64,000 nt of DNA. It comes from JAJDUF01 sp965238265. GTDB lineage: Bacteria; Chloroflexota; UBA11872; UBA12225; JAJDUF01. This document shows, piece by piece, positions 25,167 to 34,376 of the stretch. Location: contig OZ250185.1 of the NCBI GenBank assembly GCA_965238265.1, positions 1,984,001 through 2,048,000 of the forward strand, read 5' to 3'. The notes beneath the pieces are model-generated. The model searched no databases. It was not told the origin of the DNA and saw only the letters and a list, made by a program, of their open reading frames with translations. The position numbers and the translations under genes are program-made. Within the stretch, counting starts at the first letter, position 1. Each line of letters begins with the position of its first letter.

Positions 25167-26300
25167 ATGAAGATAACGAACGTTACCGCTTACCCGGTAC
25201 ACGATGGGAAGGATGCGCTCTTTGTGGTCGTGGACACGGACGCCGGCCTCAGCGGCGTGGGTGAGGCCGGGGCGACACCGCAGCTGCTCGCCATCGCCGC
25301 CTACGTCGAAGGCCACCTCAAGCCGTTCCTGCTCGGTGAAGACCCGTTTCGCACGGAGCACCTGTGGCAGCGGATGTTCCGCGGCGGCTTCTTCCCCGGC
25401 GGCGTCGTGGTGTCGAGCGCCGTATCGGCCATAGACATTGCGCTGTGGGACATCAAGGGCCAGGCGCTAGGTGTGCCCGTGTATGAGCTGCTGGGAGGCC
25501 GCGCCCGTGACCGGGTCGTGTGCTATCCCCATAACGGCGGTGGCAGCGTCGAGGCGCTGGTCGAGAGCTGCCTACGCACGAAGGAGCAGGGCTGGAAGTT
25601 CGTCCGCTTCAGCCCGAATACTGCGGGCGATCTGTTCGAGCCGGCGCGGGCCGTGCGCGAGTCGATTGCCATGGTCGAAGCGGTACGCAATGCCGTCGGC
25701 GACGACATCGAAATCTGCTTCGATGTCCATACCCGGCTGGACCCCGCCGATACGATCCGGTTCTGCCGCGCGGTCGAGCCTTACCATCCCTTCTTTATCG
25801 AAGACCCCATCCGCAGCGAGAACGCGGCTTCATTCCACCACTTGCGCCGCCATGTGTCGGTCCCGCTCGCAGCGGGCGAGCAGTACGCCAGCAAGTGGGA
25901 GTTCCGCGAGTTGATCGAGAACGACCTGATTGACTACGCCCGCACCGATCTCTGCATCGTCGGCGGGATTACGGAAGCCAAGAAGGTCGCCGGCTGGGCC
26001 GAAACTCACTACATCAAGCTGGCCACGCACAATCCGCTGGGGCCGGTTTCATCCGCCGCCTGTCTCGCGCTCAATCTGGCGAGCAACAACGTTGGTGTGA
26101 TGGAGCAGCCCCAGAAGCCGGGTACGGCGCTGACCAACGTGGTGCCGGTGCAGATGACCTGGGAAGACGGCTACCTGCTCCCGCCGGAGCGGCCGGGGCT
26201 GGGTGTGGTATTCGACCGCGAGGCGGCTGCGCGCCTGCCCTATCGCCCCGGAGCACGATCCCACCTCCACCGCGAGGACGGCTCTTTCACCAACTGGTGA
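25167..26300 (+). CDS. Enolase-superfamily acid-sugar dehydratase (galactonate/mannonate type)
   Basis: A 377-residue enzyme of the mandelate racemase subgroup that dehydrates a sugar acid after proton abstraction. Mg ligands appear in order: Asp in CFDVHTR (near 186, with His two residues on), Glu in FIEDP (near 212) and Glu in AAGEQ (near 237); the general-acid/base His is in THNPLGPVS (near 287). The DVH pattern and HNPLGP are shared by galactonate and mannonate dehydratases. ATG 25167 has GGAG five bases upstream; the open frame continues upstream but is not supported. The exact substrate is not determinable here. Confidence 0.87.
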   Translation: MKITNVTAYPVHDGKDALFVVVDTDAGLSGVGEAGATPQLLAIAAYVEGHLKPFLLGEDPFRTEHLWQRMFRGGFFPGGVVVSSAVSAIDIALWDIKGQALGVPVYELLGGRARDRVVCYPHNGGGSVEALVESCLRTKEQGWKFVRFSPNTAGDLFEPARAVRESIAMVEAVRNAVGDDIEICFDVHTRLDPADTIRFCRAVEPYHPFFIEDPIRSENAASFHHLRRHVSVPLAAGEQYASKWEFRELIENDLIDYARTDLCIVGGITEAKKVAGWAETHYIKLATHNPLGPVSSAACLALNLASNNVGVMEQPQKPGTALTNVVPVQMTWEDGYLLPPERPGLGVVFDREAAARLPYRPGARSHLHREDGSFTNW

Positions 26301-26335
26301 TGCTAAATTGACCATGTGCGGCGGCGGCCCACTCA

Positions 26336-26391
26336 CTGCCAAGGAAGGGGAGTCCTGATGCTCGGTCGGCTAGGGGCCGCCTGCTTGGCAG
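26336..26391. repeat. Inverted repeat CTGCCAAG/CTTGGCAG
   Basis: Perfect eight-base arms 40 bases apart between the dehydratase and the lipoprotein gene, enclosing the AAGGGGAGTCC tag common in the GC-rich repeats. No T-tract. Confidence 0.4.
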
Positions 26392-26419
26392 GTAGGGGGA
26401 ATAAACAGGGCTGGACAGG

Positions 26420-27472
26420 ATGGGAGAGAAGAACGAGACGGTGAAGGTGACCAAGAGACGGGTAGCGATGGGTGTAGTGGCGCTAGTGGCGCTGCTAGTA
26501 GTGGGGTGTGAGTCGGAGGGGACCGCGCCGGCTGCGAAGCCGGGCGGTGAGGTGGCGCCGGTGGCGCCGACGGCTGTGCCTCCGAAAGCTACGGCGACGA
26601 TGGACACGGCACTGTCAGTGGTGAAGTATGTGTCTTGGTGTAGCTCGCTCACTAGCTCGCTCACACGGGACGAGAATAGCGAACAAGCGACGGTTACTTA
26701 CGGGGAGATTAGGGGAATCTTCGCTAGTGCGTTGAAGGAGTATCAGAACGTCGTCCCGCCAGATGACCTGCGATCATACCACGCGGGTATGCAGTCTACG
26801 TTGCAGCTTGCGCTTGGCTCGATCAAGGACTTCCCAGACAGTCAACAAGTCGGGTTCGAGGCGCTAGGATGGGCACTGTTGGTTGAGGCGGCACAAGAAG
26901 CTGCTGTGGAGACTATACCCGCAGCGCTTCGAGGCAGGCTTGAAGATGCTGGATGTATGCATTTAGTTTCTAGCGAGGGGGATGGTGAAGAGTTTACGAC
27001 GGCGGCTTCTACCTCAGAGCCGACGCCAACCCCTGTTCCTGTGGGTGTGTCTGCGAGTGCGCCCGACGGATGGAAAATCCGCGTGAACGGTACTCTGTGA
27101 GGAGACCAGGCGCAACTCACGTTGGTTGCTTACAAGCGGCAGAAAAACCACAACTATCGAGTGCCTACGCCCGAAGCTGGAAGGCAGTTCGTACTTGTGC
27201 ATGTCACCATGCAACGAGATGGTGCCAGCCCTGATCGTCCGAATACCGGAGAGTTCGGGATTTTCGGCGATGAGAAGGTGATCTACAACACCGAGTTCCA
27301 TGGGGATGAAGTAGTACCAGAAAGTCTGATATCTGCAAACAGGGTGCTACAAGGAGGCTCGGTGAGTGGCAATCTGCTTTTTTCCATCCCCCTATCCGAG
27401 AAGGGACAGCTAACTTTGCTGTACGGTGACAGTGAGTATCTCTTCGCTTTCGAGACACCTAAAGAACAGTAG
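26420..27472 (+). pseudogene. Lipoprotein with DUF4352-like C-terminal domain, interrupted by in-frame TGA
   Basis: The first part (to TGA 27098-27100) encodes a lipoprotein: basic start, hydrophobic helix and lipobox VVGC near residue 30, then a Pro/Ala linker, a helical region of about 150 residues and a Thr/Pro-rich linker. The reading frame continues after the TGA without shift: GDQAQLTLVAYKRQ and FVLVHVTMQRDG, an Ig/telokin-like fold as in DUF4352 proteins that usually ends such lipoproteins. The domain starts just before the stop (DGWKIRVNGTL), so the stop falls inside it. A Trp TGG to TGA change would explain it. Total without the stop is 350 residues. The function is unknown. Confidence 0.7.
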
Positions 27473-27499
27473 CCCACTAGGCTGCGGGGTAGCTGGTGG

Positions 27500-27522
27500 G
27501 TGGTGGATTTCGCCGCAATGAC
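27500..27522. repeat. REP-type half unit
   Basis: GGATTTCGCCGCAATGACGG, a single inverted half of the REP family, between the interrupted lipoprotein gene and the NHL gene, followed by a CCACTCACCACT-type tandem tag (27540-27565). Confidence 0.5.
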
Positions 27523-27554
27523 GGGTCTGGGTGGCGGCCACTCACCACTCACCA

Positions 27555-28982
27555 CTAGCCACTGATCAGGGCGCTCGCGGGCACCTGCACGACACTGCTG
27601 GCCCCCCGGTCGAGCATGAAGAGCGTCCCCTGGCTGTCTACGGCCAGCGCGGTGACGCGGAAGAACTGTCCGGGGCCGTAGCGAGCCGACTGGCGCTGCG
27701 CGAGCAGCTGGCCCTCTGCCGAGTATTTCGCAACCCACTTCTCGCTAGTGACGTAGACGTTCCCCGCGGCGTCGGTGGCGACGGCGGTCGGAGCGACCGG
27801 CTCGGTCTGCGGGTCGAGCGGGTCGGTGTTGATCTCCCAATGTAGGAGCGGGTGGCCGCTCGGCGAGAACTTCTGGATGCGGTTGTTGCCGCTGTCCGCG
27901 ACATAGATGTTGCCCGCGGCGTCGAGCGCTAGGTCCCGGGGCCAGAGCAGCTGGCCGGGGTCGGAGCCTTGGCCGCCCCACACTGCCAGCGGTTCGCCGG
28001 TGGGGGATAGCTTCTGGACCCGATGTCCCCAGTACTCGGCGACGTACAGGTTACCGTGCGTATCCACCGCCACCGCCGTCGGATGATCGAACTGCCCCGG
28101 TTCCCGCCCGTAGGCCCCCCATTGCGCCAGCGGCTGCCCGGTTGGCGAGAGCTTCTGGACCCGGTGGCCCCAATAATCGGCGACGTAGATGTGGCCCTGG
28201 GCATCCACGGCGACGCTTCTGGGGCCGCGGAATTGCCCCGGCCCATCGCCGCTTGTCCCCCACACCGCGAGCGGTTGGCCGGCAACTGAGAGCTTCTGGA
28301 TGCGGTCGTTATCGTAGTCCGCGACGTAGACGTGTCCGGCTGCGTCTACCGCGATTCCCCGTGGGTCGTCGAACTCGCCCGGAGTGTCTCCGAACTCGCC
28401 CCAAGCTAGGGTCGGGCCGGTCACCAGCGGGAGCGCAGCGCGGTGCAGGCTCGTCACTCCCAGCCCGAATTCCCGCTCCCAAGCGGCCGGTTCATAGACC
28501 AGGGCGCCGTAGTTGCGCCAGCCGATGCCGAACAGTTCAAGGTCGGCGACCGACTGGATGTGCAGCAGCCGGGGCACGGCGTCGGCGCTGGGCCATTGCA
28601 CGAGGTAGAGCAAGGCGCCGTCCTTTAGCAGCCCGGCCGAGAGCCAAGGATCGCCACGCCGCAAGTCTTGAAGCTCCGACAGGGTGACTTCCGTCCGGTT
28701 CTCCCAGTTGACCTGCCGTCCGGCCAGGGCACGAGTGTCACCTACCCAGTGCAGGGTCTCATCGTCGTCGGCGACCCAGAGGTGTGGCGTGCCCTGGAGG
28801 GAGACGACCGCGCCAGCGGTGAGTGCCGGCTCGTGGGCTACATCGGCCCATACGGCCGGCACAGGCGCCAGACTGATGCTCAACAACGTCAGTAACCCGA
28901 CGATCACGCTGAGACCGCGCCGGTTAGCCGGCATACTGAGCCTGGGGCCGGTCGAGCGTGTGCCGCGGCGGTAGGAGCGCAT
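27555..28982 (-). CDS. Secreted NHL-repeat beta-propeller protein
   Basis: A 475-residue exported protein. A signal segment (LSVIVGLLTLLSISLAPV) ends near VWA-D around residue 47. A middle region of about 130 residues contains an LWVADDDETLHWVGD motif. Then five to six NHL repeats follow, each with GPRSVAVDAQGHIYVADYWG and RVQKLSPTGQPL-like cores, forming a six-bladed propeller used for binding. The start ATG 28982 has GAGGA six bases upstream; the GTG at 28994 lies too close to any ribosome site. Role unknown. Confidence 0.82.
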   Translation of the reverse strand: MRSYRRGTRSTGPRLSMPANRRGLSVIVGLLTLLSISLAPVPAVWADVAHEPALTAGAVVSLQGTPHLWVADDDETLHWVGDTRALAGRQVNWENRTEVTLSELQDLRRGDPWLSAGLLKDGALLYLVQWPSADAVPRLLHIQSVADLELFGIGWRNYGALVYEPAAWEREFGLGVTSLHRAALPLVTGPTLAWGEFGDTPGEFDDPRGIAVDAAGHVYVADYDNDRIQKLSVAGQPLAVWGTSGDGPGQFRGPRSVAVDAQGHIYVADYWGHRVQKLSPTGQPLAQWGAYGREPGQFDHPTAVAVDTHGNLYVAEYWGHRVQKLSPTGEPLAVWGGQGSDPGQLLWPRDLALDAAGNIYVADSGNNRIQKFSPSGHPLLHWEINTDPLDPQTEPVAPTAVATDAAGNVYVTSEKWVAKYSAEGQLLAQRQSARYGPGQFFRVTALAVDSQGTLFMLDRGASSVVQVPASALISG

Positions 28983-29074
28983 GATGTTCCTCACCCCTCA
29001 GGATTATGGCGGGCGGCGAGCGTGCCGTAAAGCAGATGTTCTTGCTGTCATCGGCACGAAAATAACACCCATCC

Positions 29075-29101
29075 GTCATTGCGGCGGAAGCCGCAATCCA
29101 C
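29075..29101. repeat. REP-type unit
   Basis: GTCATTGCGGCGG...CCGCAATCCAC, a full single palindrome. A GC-rich CCCCTGCGGAGCGGGG hairpin follows at about 29105-29120. Confidence 0.65.
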
Positions 29102-29132
29102 GTTCCCCTGCGGAGCGGGGGGCATAGGGGGC

Positions 29133-29155
29133 CGTCATTCCCGCGCACGCGGGAA
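29133..29155. repeat. Left half of REP pair split by IS30-like element
   Basis: GTCATTCCCGCGCACGCGGGAA. Its continuation (GGGAATCCAGC...) is found at 30190, on the far side of the IS element. GGGAA is present on both sides and may be the target duplication. Confidence 0.75.
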
Positions 29156-29158
29156 GGT

Positions 29159-30140
29159 GGATTCACATTGGAAGTGCAACACGTCGTTCCAGAAGACTTC
29201 CGCGGGCGTCCGGTCGCCCAGACACTTGCGGGGCGTATGATTGTACAACGGCACCAACGCCGTAAACCGGGTCCCCGCGACGGTCGCCCGGTCGGTCTTA
29301 CGGGGCCGGCCGCGCCGCAGCCGCCCGATCGCATTTTCCACCCCCCCCCTTTCTGCCAGGGGGCGGGCGTGTCGCAGCAGCCGGTCTCCCGGCCGCGGGC
29401 GGGGAGTTCGTGCTGGTGGGCGAACTCGGTCCCGTTGTCGAAGGTGCCGGTCTGGCGCCCGGGGGCGGGCAAGGGACCCAGCCGCCGAGCGCGGGCCTGG
29501 GCGCTGGGCGCGGCGGCGTTGCCCGGGGGCCGCACCGCCAGCCGCCGGCGGGCGTGGCGTTCAGGGAGGGTCAGCACCGCTTGGCCGTAGGTGCGGAACC
29601 GCATCAGATCGGCTGCCCACTGCCCTGGGGGCTGGCGGTCGGTGGCCGTGGCCGGCCGTGCGGCGCGCGGGCGGCGGAGGTGGATCAGGGACGCCGGACG
29701 CCCGCGCCGCCGGCGGTGGCCCCGGCGCCACTTGGCGCGGGGTAGGCAGTGGCGCCCGGCCCGGTCCGGCTTCGGGCGCGTGGGTTGGGCGTAGCTGAAG
29801 CGATCGATGGTCTCGTGGGCAAGCCCGGTCCGGCCGGCGTCCCGCCGCCGCCGACCGGCGAGCTGTGCCGGCGACCAGCCTTGTTTGCGGCGCGTGCGTA
29901 CCGGCGCGCGCCGGGCGGCAGCCCGGTCGAGGCGGGCACCGCTCCAGCGCCGGGCGCGGGCCTGCTCCTGGGCCTACCGCGGGCGCGAGCCCTGCTGCCG
30001 GGCGGTATTGCGTTTCAGCTCCCGAGCAATGGTCGATGGCGCGCGATCCAGCGTTGTAGCGATTTCCCGGAGCGCGCACCCCTGGGCGTGTAAGCGGGCC
30101 AACGCACACCGTTCTTCAATACCAAGCTGCGGGTAGTGGC
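29159..30140 (-). pseudogene. IS30-family transposase remnant
   Basis: Fragments in different frames line up in the right order. The N-terminal helix-turn-helix is HYPQLGIEERCALARLHA and TTLDRAPSTIARELKRN (30137-30010), followed by a stop (TAG in RPR-stop-AQEQ). Then come QGWSPAQLAGR and LAHETIDRFSYA. The DDE-core piece TFDNGTEFAHQHEL lies near 29440, and the C-terminal YNHTPRKCLGDRTPAEVF near 29200-29240. At least two frame changes and one nonsense codon are needed to join them. The original stop is lost and the last frame reads out past the inverted repeat. Confidence 0.8.
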
Positions 30141-30187
30141 GTCCCCTGGCAACAGGGGGCTCTGGTGTTGCACTGCGTTTGTGAATC
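29160..30187 (-). mobile_element. Decayed IS30-family insertion sequence
   Basis: About 1.03 kb bounded by 23-bp imperfect terminal inverted repeats at 29160-29182 and 30165-30187: both read GATTCACA, five variable bases, AGTGCAACAC from the outside in (18 of 23 identical). The size fits IS30 elements. Inside is a minus-strand transposase broken by several stops and frameshifts, so the copy cannot move by itself. Just outside the ends GGGAA occurs on both sides (29151-29155, 30190-30194), so the true edges may extend to 29156 and 30189. Confidence 0.82.
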
Positions 30188-30189
30188 TA

Positions 30190-30240
30190 GGGAATCCAGC
30201 TGCCGCGGCACCCTGGACTCCGGCTTTCGCCGGAGTGACG
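30190..30240. repeat. Right half of REP pair split by IS30-like element
   Basis: GGGAATCCAGC, a spacer, then the inverted unit CTGGACTCCGG...CCGGAGTGACG. Joined with 29133-29155 it recreates the paired structure seen at 24482 and 50510. Confidence 0.75.
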
Positions 30241-30351
30241 ATGGGAGGGGCTACCGGCGCTACAATCAAGGGGTCTGAGCGGCCAGGCACGACGCCAGAG
30301 CTGGCCAGACGGCGGCGCATACTCGTCAGAGACGCACGAGGAGAAAACGAC

Positions 30352-32010
30352 ATGCCAGTGATGAAGGGGAAGTACGCACTTACGGGGATGCTCCAAGCCG
30401 AAGGCGTAGAGTATGTCTTCGGGAACCCCGGCACCACCGAGGGGCCGTTCCTGGAGGCCCTTGCGGAGTGCCCGGACATGAAGTACGTCCTGTGTGTGCA
30501 AGAAGGTGTCGCTGTGGGCATGGCGGACGGCTACGCCCGTGCCAGCGGCAAGGTCGGCTTCGTGAGCCTACACATTGACAGTGGCCTGGCAAATGGCTTG
30601 AGCCTGCTCAACGACTCCAACTTCAGCGGTACGCCGCTTGTCGTCACGGCAGCCAACAAGGACGTGCGGAAGCTCGCGGAAGGGCGCTCCGACCTTGCTA
30701 GGATGTGCGAGCCGTTCACCAAGTGGAGCGTCGAGATCACCCACGCCGAGCAGTTTCCGTCGGTGCTCCGCCGCGCTTTCACGGAGGCCCGCACGCCGCC
30801 CACCGGCCCGGTCTTCGTGGGCTTCTCGGGCAATGCCCTCGAAGACGAGGCAGAGATGGCGCTGGTGCCGTCGCGTGCGGCCTGGAGTGCGGTTAGTCCG
30901 GACCGCGGCGCCATCGGCGAAGCGGCGGCGCTGCTCGCCGGTGCAGACCATCCGGTGCTCATCGTCGGCGACCGCGTTGGTGAAGCTGACGGGGTGGCGG
31001 AAGCGGTGCGCGTGGCCGAGCTGACGGGCGCGCGTGTGTACTCGCACCTGAGTTCGCAAGTCAACTTCCCAACGGGCCATCCGCAGTTTGCGGGCACGCT
31101 CCTTCTCCGTAATCCGGCCCATCGCCGGGCGGTCCGGGCGGCCGATGTCGTGGTGGCCGTGGGTACGAGCGTGTTCAGCGATCTCTTTTACCAGCCGGGG
31201 GCCACACTCCCGGCCGCGGCCACGCTCATTCACCTGGACAGTGACGCCGGTGCGCTCGGTCGCTCCGAGCCAACGCACCTGGCTATTCTGGCCTCGCCCA
31301 AGACGGGGCTGGCCGCGCTTGGCGCGGCCCTGGGGGCGTGCATGAGCCGGGCCGAGCGCAAAGCTGCTGCGACCAGGTGCAGCGCCCTCGCGGAGGAGAC
31401 GGCCGCGCAGGCGGAGCGGTTCCGGCAGCAGGTGGAGCGTGAGCGTGGCCGGCAGCCGATGGGCGTCCCCACCATGATGAGCGCCATCGCGGCGGCGCTC
31501 CCGGATGACGCGGTGGTCTGCAACGATTCCGTTAGCTCCGGTGGAATGGTCTACGCCGCCAAGAAGTTCAATACGCCTGGGAGCTTCTACGCCGCGCGCG
31601 GCGGCGCCATCGGTTGGGGCATGGGGATGGCGCTGGGTATTCAGCTCGCGCGGCCCGACCGGCCGGTTGTTGCCATCGTGGGGGACGGGAGTGCCATGAT
31701 GACCGTGCAGGCGCTATGGACCGCGGCGGTAGAGAATATCCCCGTCGTCTACTGCATCTGCAACAATCGTTCCTATAACGTCCTCAAGGTCAACTTGGAC
31801 CTCTACGTGCAGCTCATCACGCAAGAGCCGGACTATCGGCCCTCCTACCTGGGGATGGACTTCGCCCACCCCTTCGACTTCGCCGCCCTGGCGCAGGCGT
31901 TCGGCGTCCATGGCCGGCGCATCGAGGACCCGGCGGAGATCGGCCCGGCGCTGGAGCGTGCTCTGGCTTCCGGCAAACCGGCGGTGCTCGACGTGGTGAT
32001 CGGCTCCTAG
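30352..32010 (+). CDS. ThDP-dependent decarboxylase-like enzyme (benzoylformate decarboxylase/IlvB superfamily)
   Basis: A 552-residue three-domain ThDP enzyme. The N-terminal PYR domain has FGNPGTTEGPFLEAL and the catalytic Glu in CVQEGVAVGMADGYA. The middle domain (about 190-330) is of the FAD/NAD-like fold. The PP domain binds ThDP/Mg with the stretch from GDGSAMMTVQALW to NNRSYN. NPGTTEGPFL is closer to benzoylformate and related 2-keto acid decarboxylases than to acetolactate synthase. The start ATG 30352 has GAGGAG about nine bases upstream. Its stop overlaps the stop of the convergent permease gene by three bases (32008-32010 against 32007-32009 shared). The substrate is unknown. Confidence 0.85.
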   Translation: MPVMKGKYALTGMLQAEGVEYVFGNPGTTEGPFLEALAECPDMKYVLCVQEGVAVGMADGYARASGKVGFVSLHIDSGLANGLSLLNDSNFSGTPLVVTAANKDVRKLAEGRSDLARMCEPFTKWSVEITHAEQFPSVLRRAFTEARTPPTGPVFVGFSGNALEDEAEMALVPSRAAWSAVSPDRGAIGEAAALLAGADHPVLIVGDRVGEADGVAEAVRVAELTGARVYSHLSSQVNFPTGHPQFAGTLLLRNPAHRRAVRAADVVVAVGTSVFSDLFYQPGATLPAAATLIHLDSDAGALGRSEPTHLAILASPKTGLAALGAALGACMSRAERKAAATRCSALAEETAAQAERFRQQVERERGRQPMGVPTMMSAIAAALPDDAVVCNDSVSSGGMVYAAKKFNTPGSFYAARGGAIGWGMGMALGIQLARPDRPVVAIVGDGSAMMTVQALWTAAVENIPVVYCICNNRSYNVLKVNLDLYVQLITQEPDYRPSYLGMDFAHPFDFAALAQAFGVHGRRIEDPAEIGPALERALASGKPAVLDVVIGS

Positions 32011-34373
32011 GTCAAGACCTTGGTGACCTCGGCGAGGTCCATCCGGTTGACGCGGCGGATGGCGGGCAGCACCGAGAGTGCGACGACGAGCAGCACACTG
32101 ATGCCGATGGCCGCATAGGAGCGAGGGGCAATTGAGAGGTCCATCGTCAGCAAATCGGAGCTAAAGCTGTTGGTGACGTAGTAGGCAACGGCCGTTCCGA
32201 GCAGGAAGCCGGGCAACAAGGCACCGGCGCCTACCAGCACGTTCTCCAGCACCATCATCAGCGCGAGGCGGCCGCGGGTTTGGCCCAAGGTACGCATGGT
32301 CGCGAGCTCTCGCTGCCGCTCCAGTACGTTGACTGTGACGGTGTTGAATACAATCGCCGCAGCCATAACGAGTGCCGCGACGAGCAGCACCCCGGCCAGG
32401 GAGTAGAACAGACCAAGCAGTTCGTTCCAGTCCTCCACTGTATGCGCCTTCACACTGACGCGCTCGACCCCCGGCAGGTCGTAGAGACGTGCAGCGACGT
32501 TCTCCGCCTGGCCGGCTGCCGTGGCGACCAACATGCCGTTGTAGAGTCCCTCGGCACCCGCTAATTTCTGGGCGTCCGGTAACCCCAAGAAAACACCGCT
32601 GGTCCCCAGCGACTCGCGGGTCACACCGGCCACCGTCAGCGTCGTCGTACCCGTTGGCGTTTTCAGCGTCACCCCGTCACCGGCTGCGGCGTCAAGCTCC
32701 CGGCTCGCGTAGAGAGACAAGATCGCGCGGTCATTCCCCAAGCCGGCTCTCTGGCTGTCCGGGAGCTGAAAGCGGTGCAGTTGTGTGTTGGTTGGGAGCG
32801 CCATGAACAACACGTCTACGCTCTTCTCAGCGCGGTGCAGTTGGCCGAAGCCTTCCAGCGTTGGCTCGACCGACCGCACTTCGGGCCACGCTGCGACCGT
32901 CTGCCGGATAGTCGAGTCGGTCGTTGCGCGGAGGCTGGCATCAAGGTCCCACCGTTCCGCCTGCTCGTACTGGAGGTCGAGCATATTGGTCATGGTGTCA
33001 AACATGCCGGCGCTGGTCAGGAGTAGCACCAGCGCGAAGCTCACACCGGCCACTGTGTACAGTGTCCGAACGCGCGTGCGGAAGATGGCGCGGAGGGGGA
33101 TACGGAGCGTCAAGGGCGGAGTCGCCACGAGGCGCAGGACACGCTCTACCCAGGGGATACTGCCCTTCACTAGGGCAATCTGCGGGTCTAGGCGCATGGC
33201 GGCCGCCGGCTGCATGCGGGCGGAGCGCCAAGCCGGGACGAGGCCAGCGACGAACGCGATCACGACGCTCACGACCATCGCCGTGATTGGTGGCTGGGGT
33301 TGAAACTCGTGCTCGATGAGCGGGATACCGAGCGTGTCGGCATAGACTCTGGTTAGCCCGGCCCCCAGCCATAGCCCCAACGCGACCCCCGCTAGTGAGC
33401 CTACGATGGCGATGAGCACCGCATACGCCAAGTAGTGGCGCAAGACTGTCCCCTGACTGTAGCCCATTGCCATGAAGAGGCCAATCTGCTCACGCTGCGC
33501 CTGGACCATGCGGCTGAGGGCGATGAAGATGCTGAGTCCGGCTACGATGAGCACGAGGGTTGGTAGGAGGTTGGCTAGCTCCTCCGCCCCTTGCAGGTCG
33601 AGTTGCAGCGCGGCATTACTGGGCTGGTCCTCTTGCCGCACCGTCTGGGTCGGAACGGAGGACTGGAGTAGTGCTTCCGTGGCTGCAATCGTCGCCTCGC
33701 GCTCCGCTGAGCTGCGGACTGTCACAGCTACGTCGTTGATCTGCTCGTCAAGGCCAAAAAGACGCTGGAGATGGGGCAGCGGAATGAAGAACACACCAAA
33801 GCGCCGGGCCGAAGGCAGAATGTCCAGCTTGCTCGCAGCGTTGATGAGATACTCCGGGCTGGCCGCGACGCCTTGGACACGTAGCTCCTGCTCGCCCTGC
33901 GTCGTGATGAACGTCAAGCGGTCGCCCGGTTCGAGCTGATGGTACTCGGCGAAGCGGCTCTCCACCAAGACGACGTTGCGGTCCGACGGAGTCCAGTAAG
34001 CGCCTTGCTGCACCAGCACGTCATTGACCGCTGGGCGGCGATCCAGGGGCAGGCCGATGAGCCGGGCGTGGATGGGGTGGCTGTCGTCGTGGAGCAGGCC
34101 GGTGTCGAGCACAAGCCGGCCCTCGGCCGCGGCAACGTTGTCGAGACGACGCACTGCTGCTGCGGCTTCCTGGGGCGCGCTCCGTACTCCGACCGTGTAG
34201 TCGGCGAAGCGCAATTCATCATAGGTTCGCTGATACGACCCGCCCAAGTTATCGAAGGCTGACACCATCGCCACATACAAGGCCGCGCCGAGCATGATGA
34301 TGACAGTGAGCGCCGCGAACTGGAATTTGTGCGTGAGCAAACCGCGCAGGACGAGGCGATGCCGTTTCTTCAT
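32007..34373 (-). CDS. FtsX-type ABC transporter permease
   Basis: A 788-residue permease of the MacB/FtsX superfamily with an N-terminal membrane segment (about 18-40), a large extracytoplasmic domain (40-265), three segments around 270-400, a second FtsX unit starting near 425, another extracytoplasmic domain and three segments at about 645-780. The second unit contains LERQRELATMRTLG, the typical coupling region. It starts three bases after the ATPase gene, forming one operon with it and the TetR gene. Such systems export lipoproteins, peptides or toxins; the cargo is not evident. Confidence 0.9.
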   Translation of the reverse strand: MKKRHRLVLRGLLTHKFQFAALTVIIMLGAALYVAMVSAFDNLGGSYQRTYDELRFADYTVGVRSAPQEAAAAVRRLDNVAAAEGRLVLDTGLLHDDSHPIHARLIGLPLDRRPAVNDVLVQQGAYWTPSDRNVVLVESRFAEYHQLEPGDRLTFITTQGEQELRVQGVAASPEYLINAASKLDILPSARRFGVFFIPLPHLQRLFGLDEQINDVAVTVRSSAEREATIAATEALLQSSVPTQTVRQEDQPSNAALQLDLQGAEELANLLPTLVLIVAGLSIFIALSRMVQAQREQIGLFMAMGYSQGTVLRHYLAYAVLIAIVGSLAGVALGLWLGAGLTRVYADTLGIPLIEHEFQPQPPITAMVVSVVIAFVAGLVPAWRSARMQPAAAMRLDPQIALVKGSIPWVERVLRLVATPPLTLRIPLRAIFRTRVRTLYTVAGVSFALVLLLTSAGMFDTMTNMLDLQYEQAERWDLDASLRATTDSTIRQTVAAWPEVRSVEPTLEGFGQLHRAEKSVDVLFMALPTNTQLHRFQLPDSQRAGLGNDRAILSLYASRELDAAAGDGVTLKTPTGTTTLTVAGVTRESLGTSGVFLGLPDAQKLAGAEGLYNGMLVATAAGQAENVAARLYDLPGVERVSVKAHTVEDWNELLGLFYSLAGVLLVAALVMAAAIVFNTVTVNVLERQRELATMRTLGQTRGRLALMMVLENVLVGAGALLPGFLLGTAVAYYVTNSFSSDLLTMDLSIAPRSYAAIGISVLLVVALSVLPAIRRVNRMDLAEVTKVLT

Positions 34374-34376
34374 GGT

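Noticed and set aside
237..27472. TGA recoding (TGA read as Trp or Arg)
   Set aside because: Many clear genes end in TGA (priA at 9628-9630, the dehydratase at 26298-26300), so TGA is a normal stop; two lesions do not support recoding.
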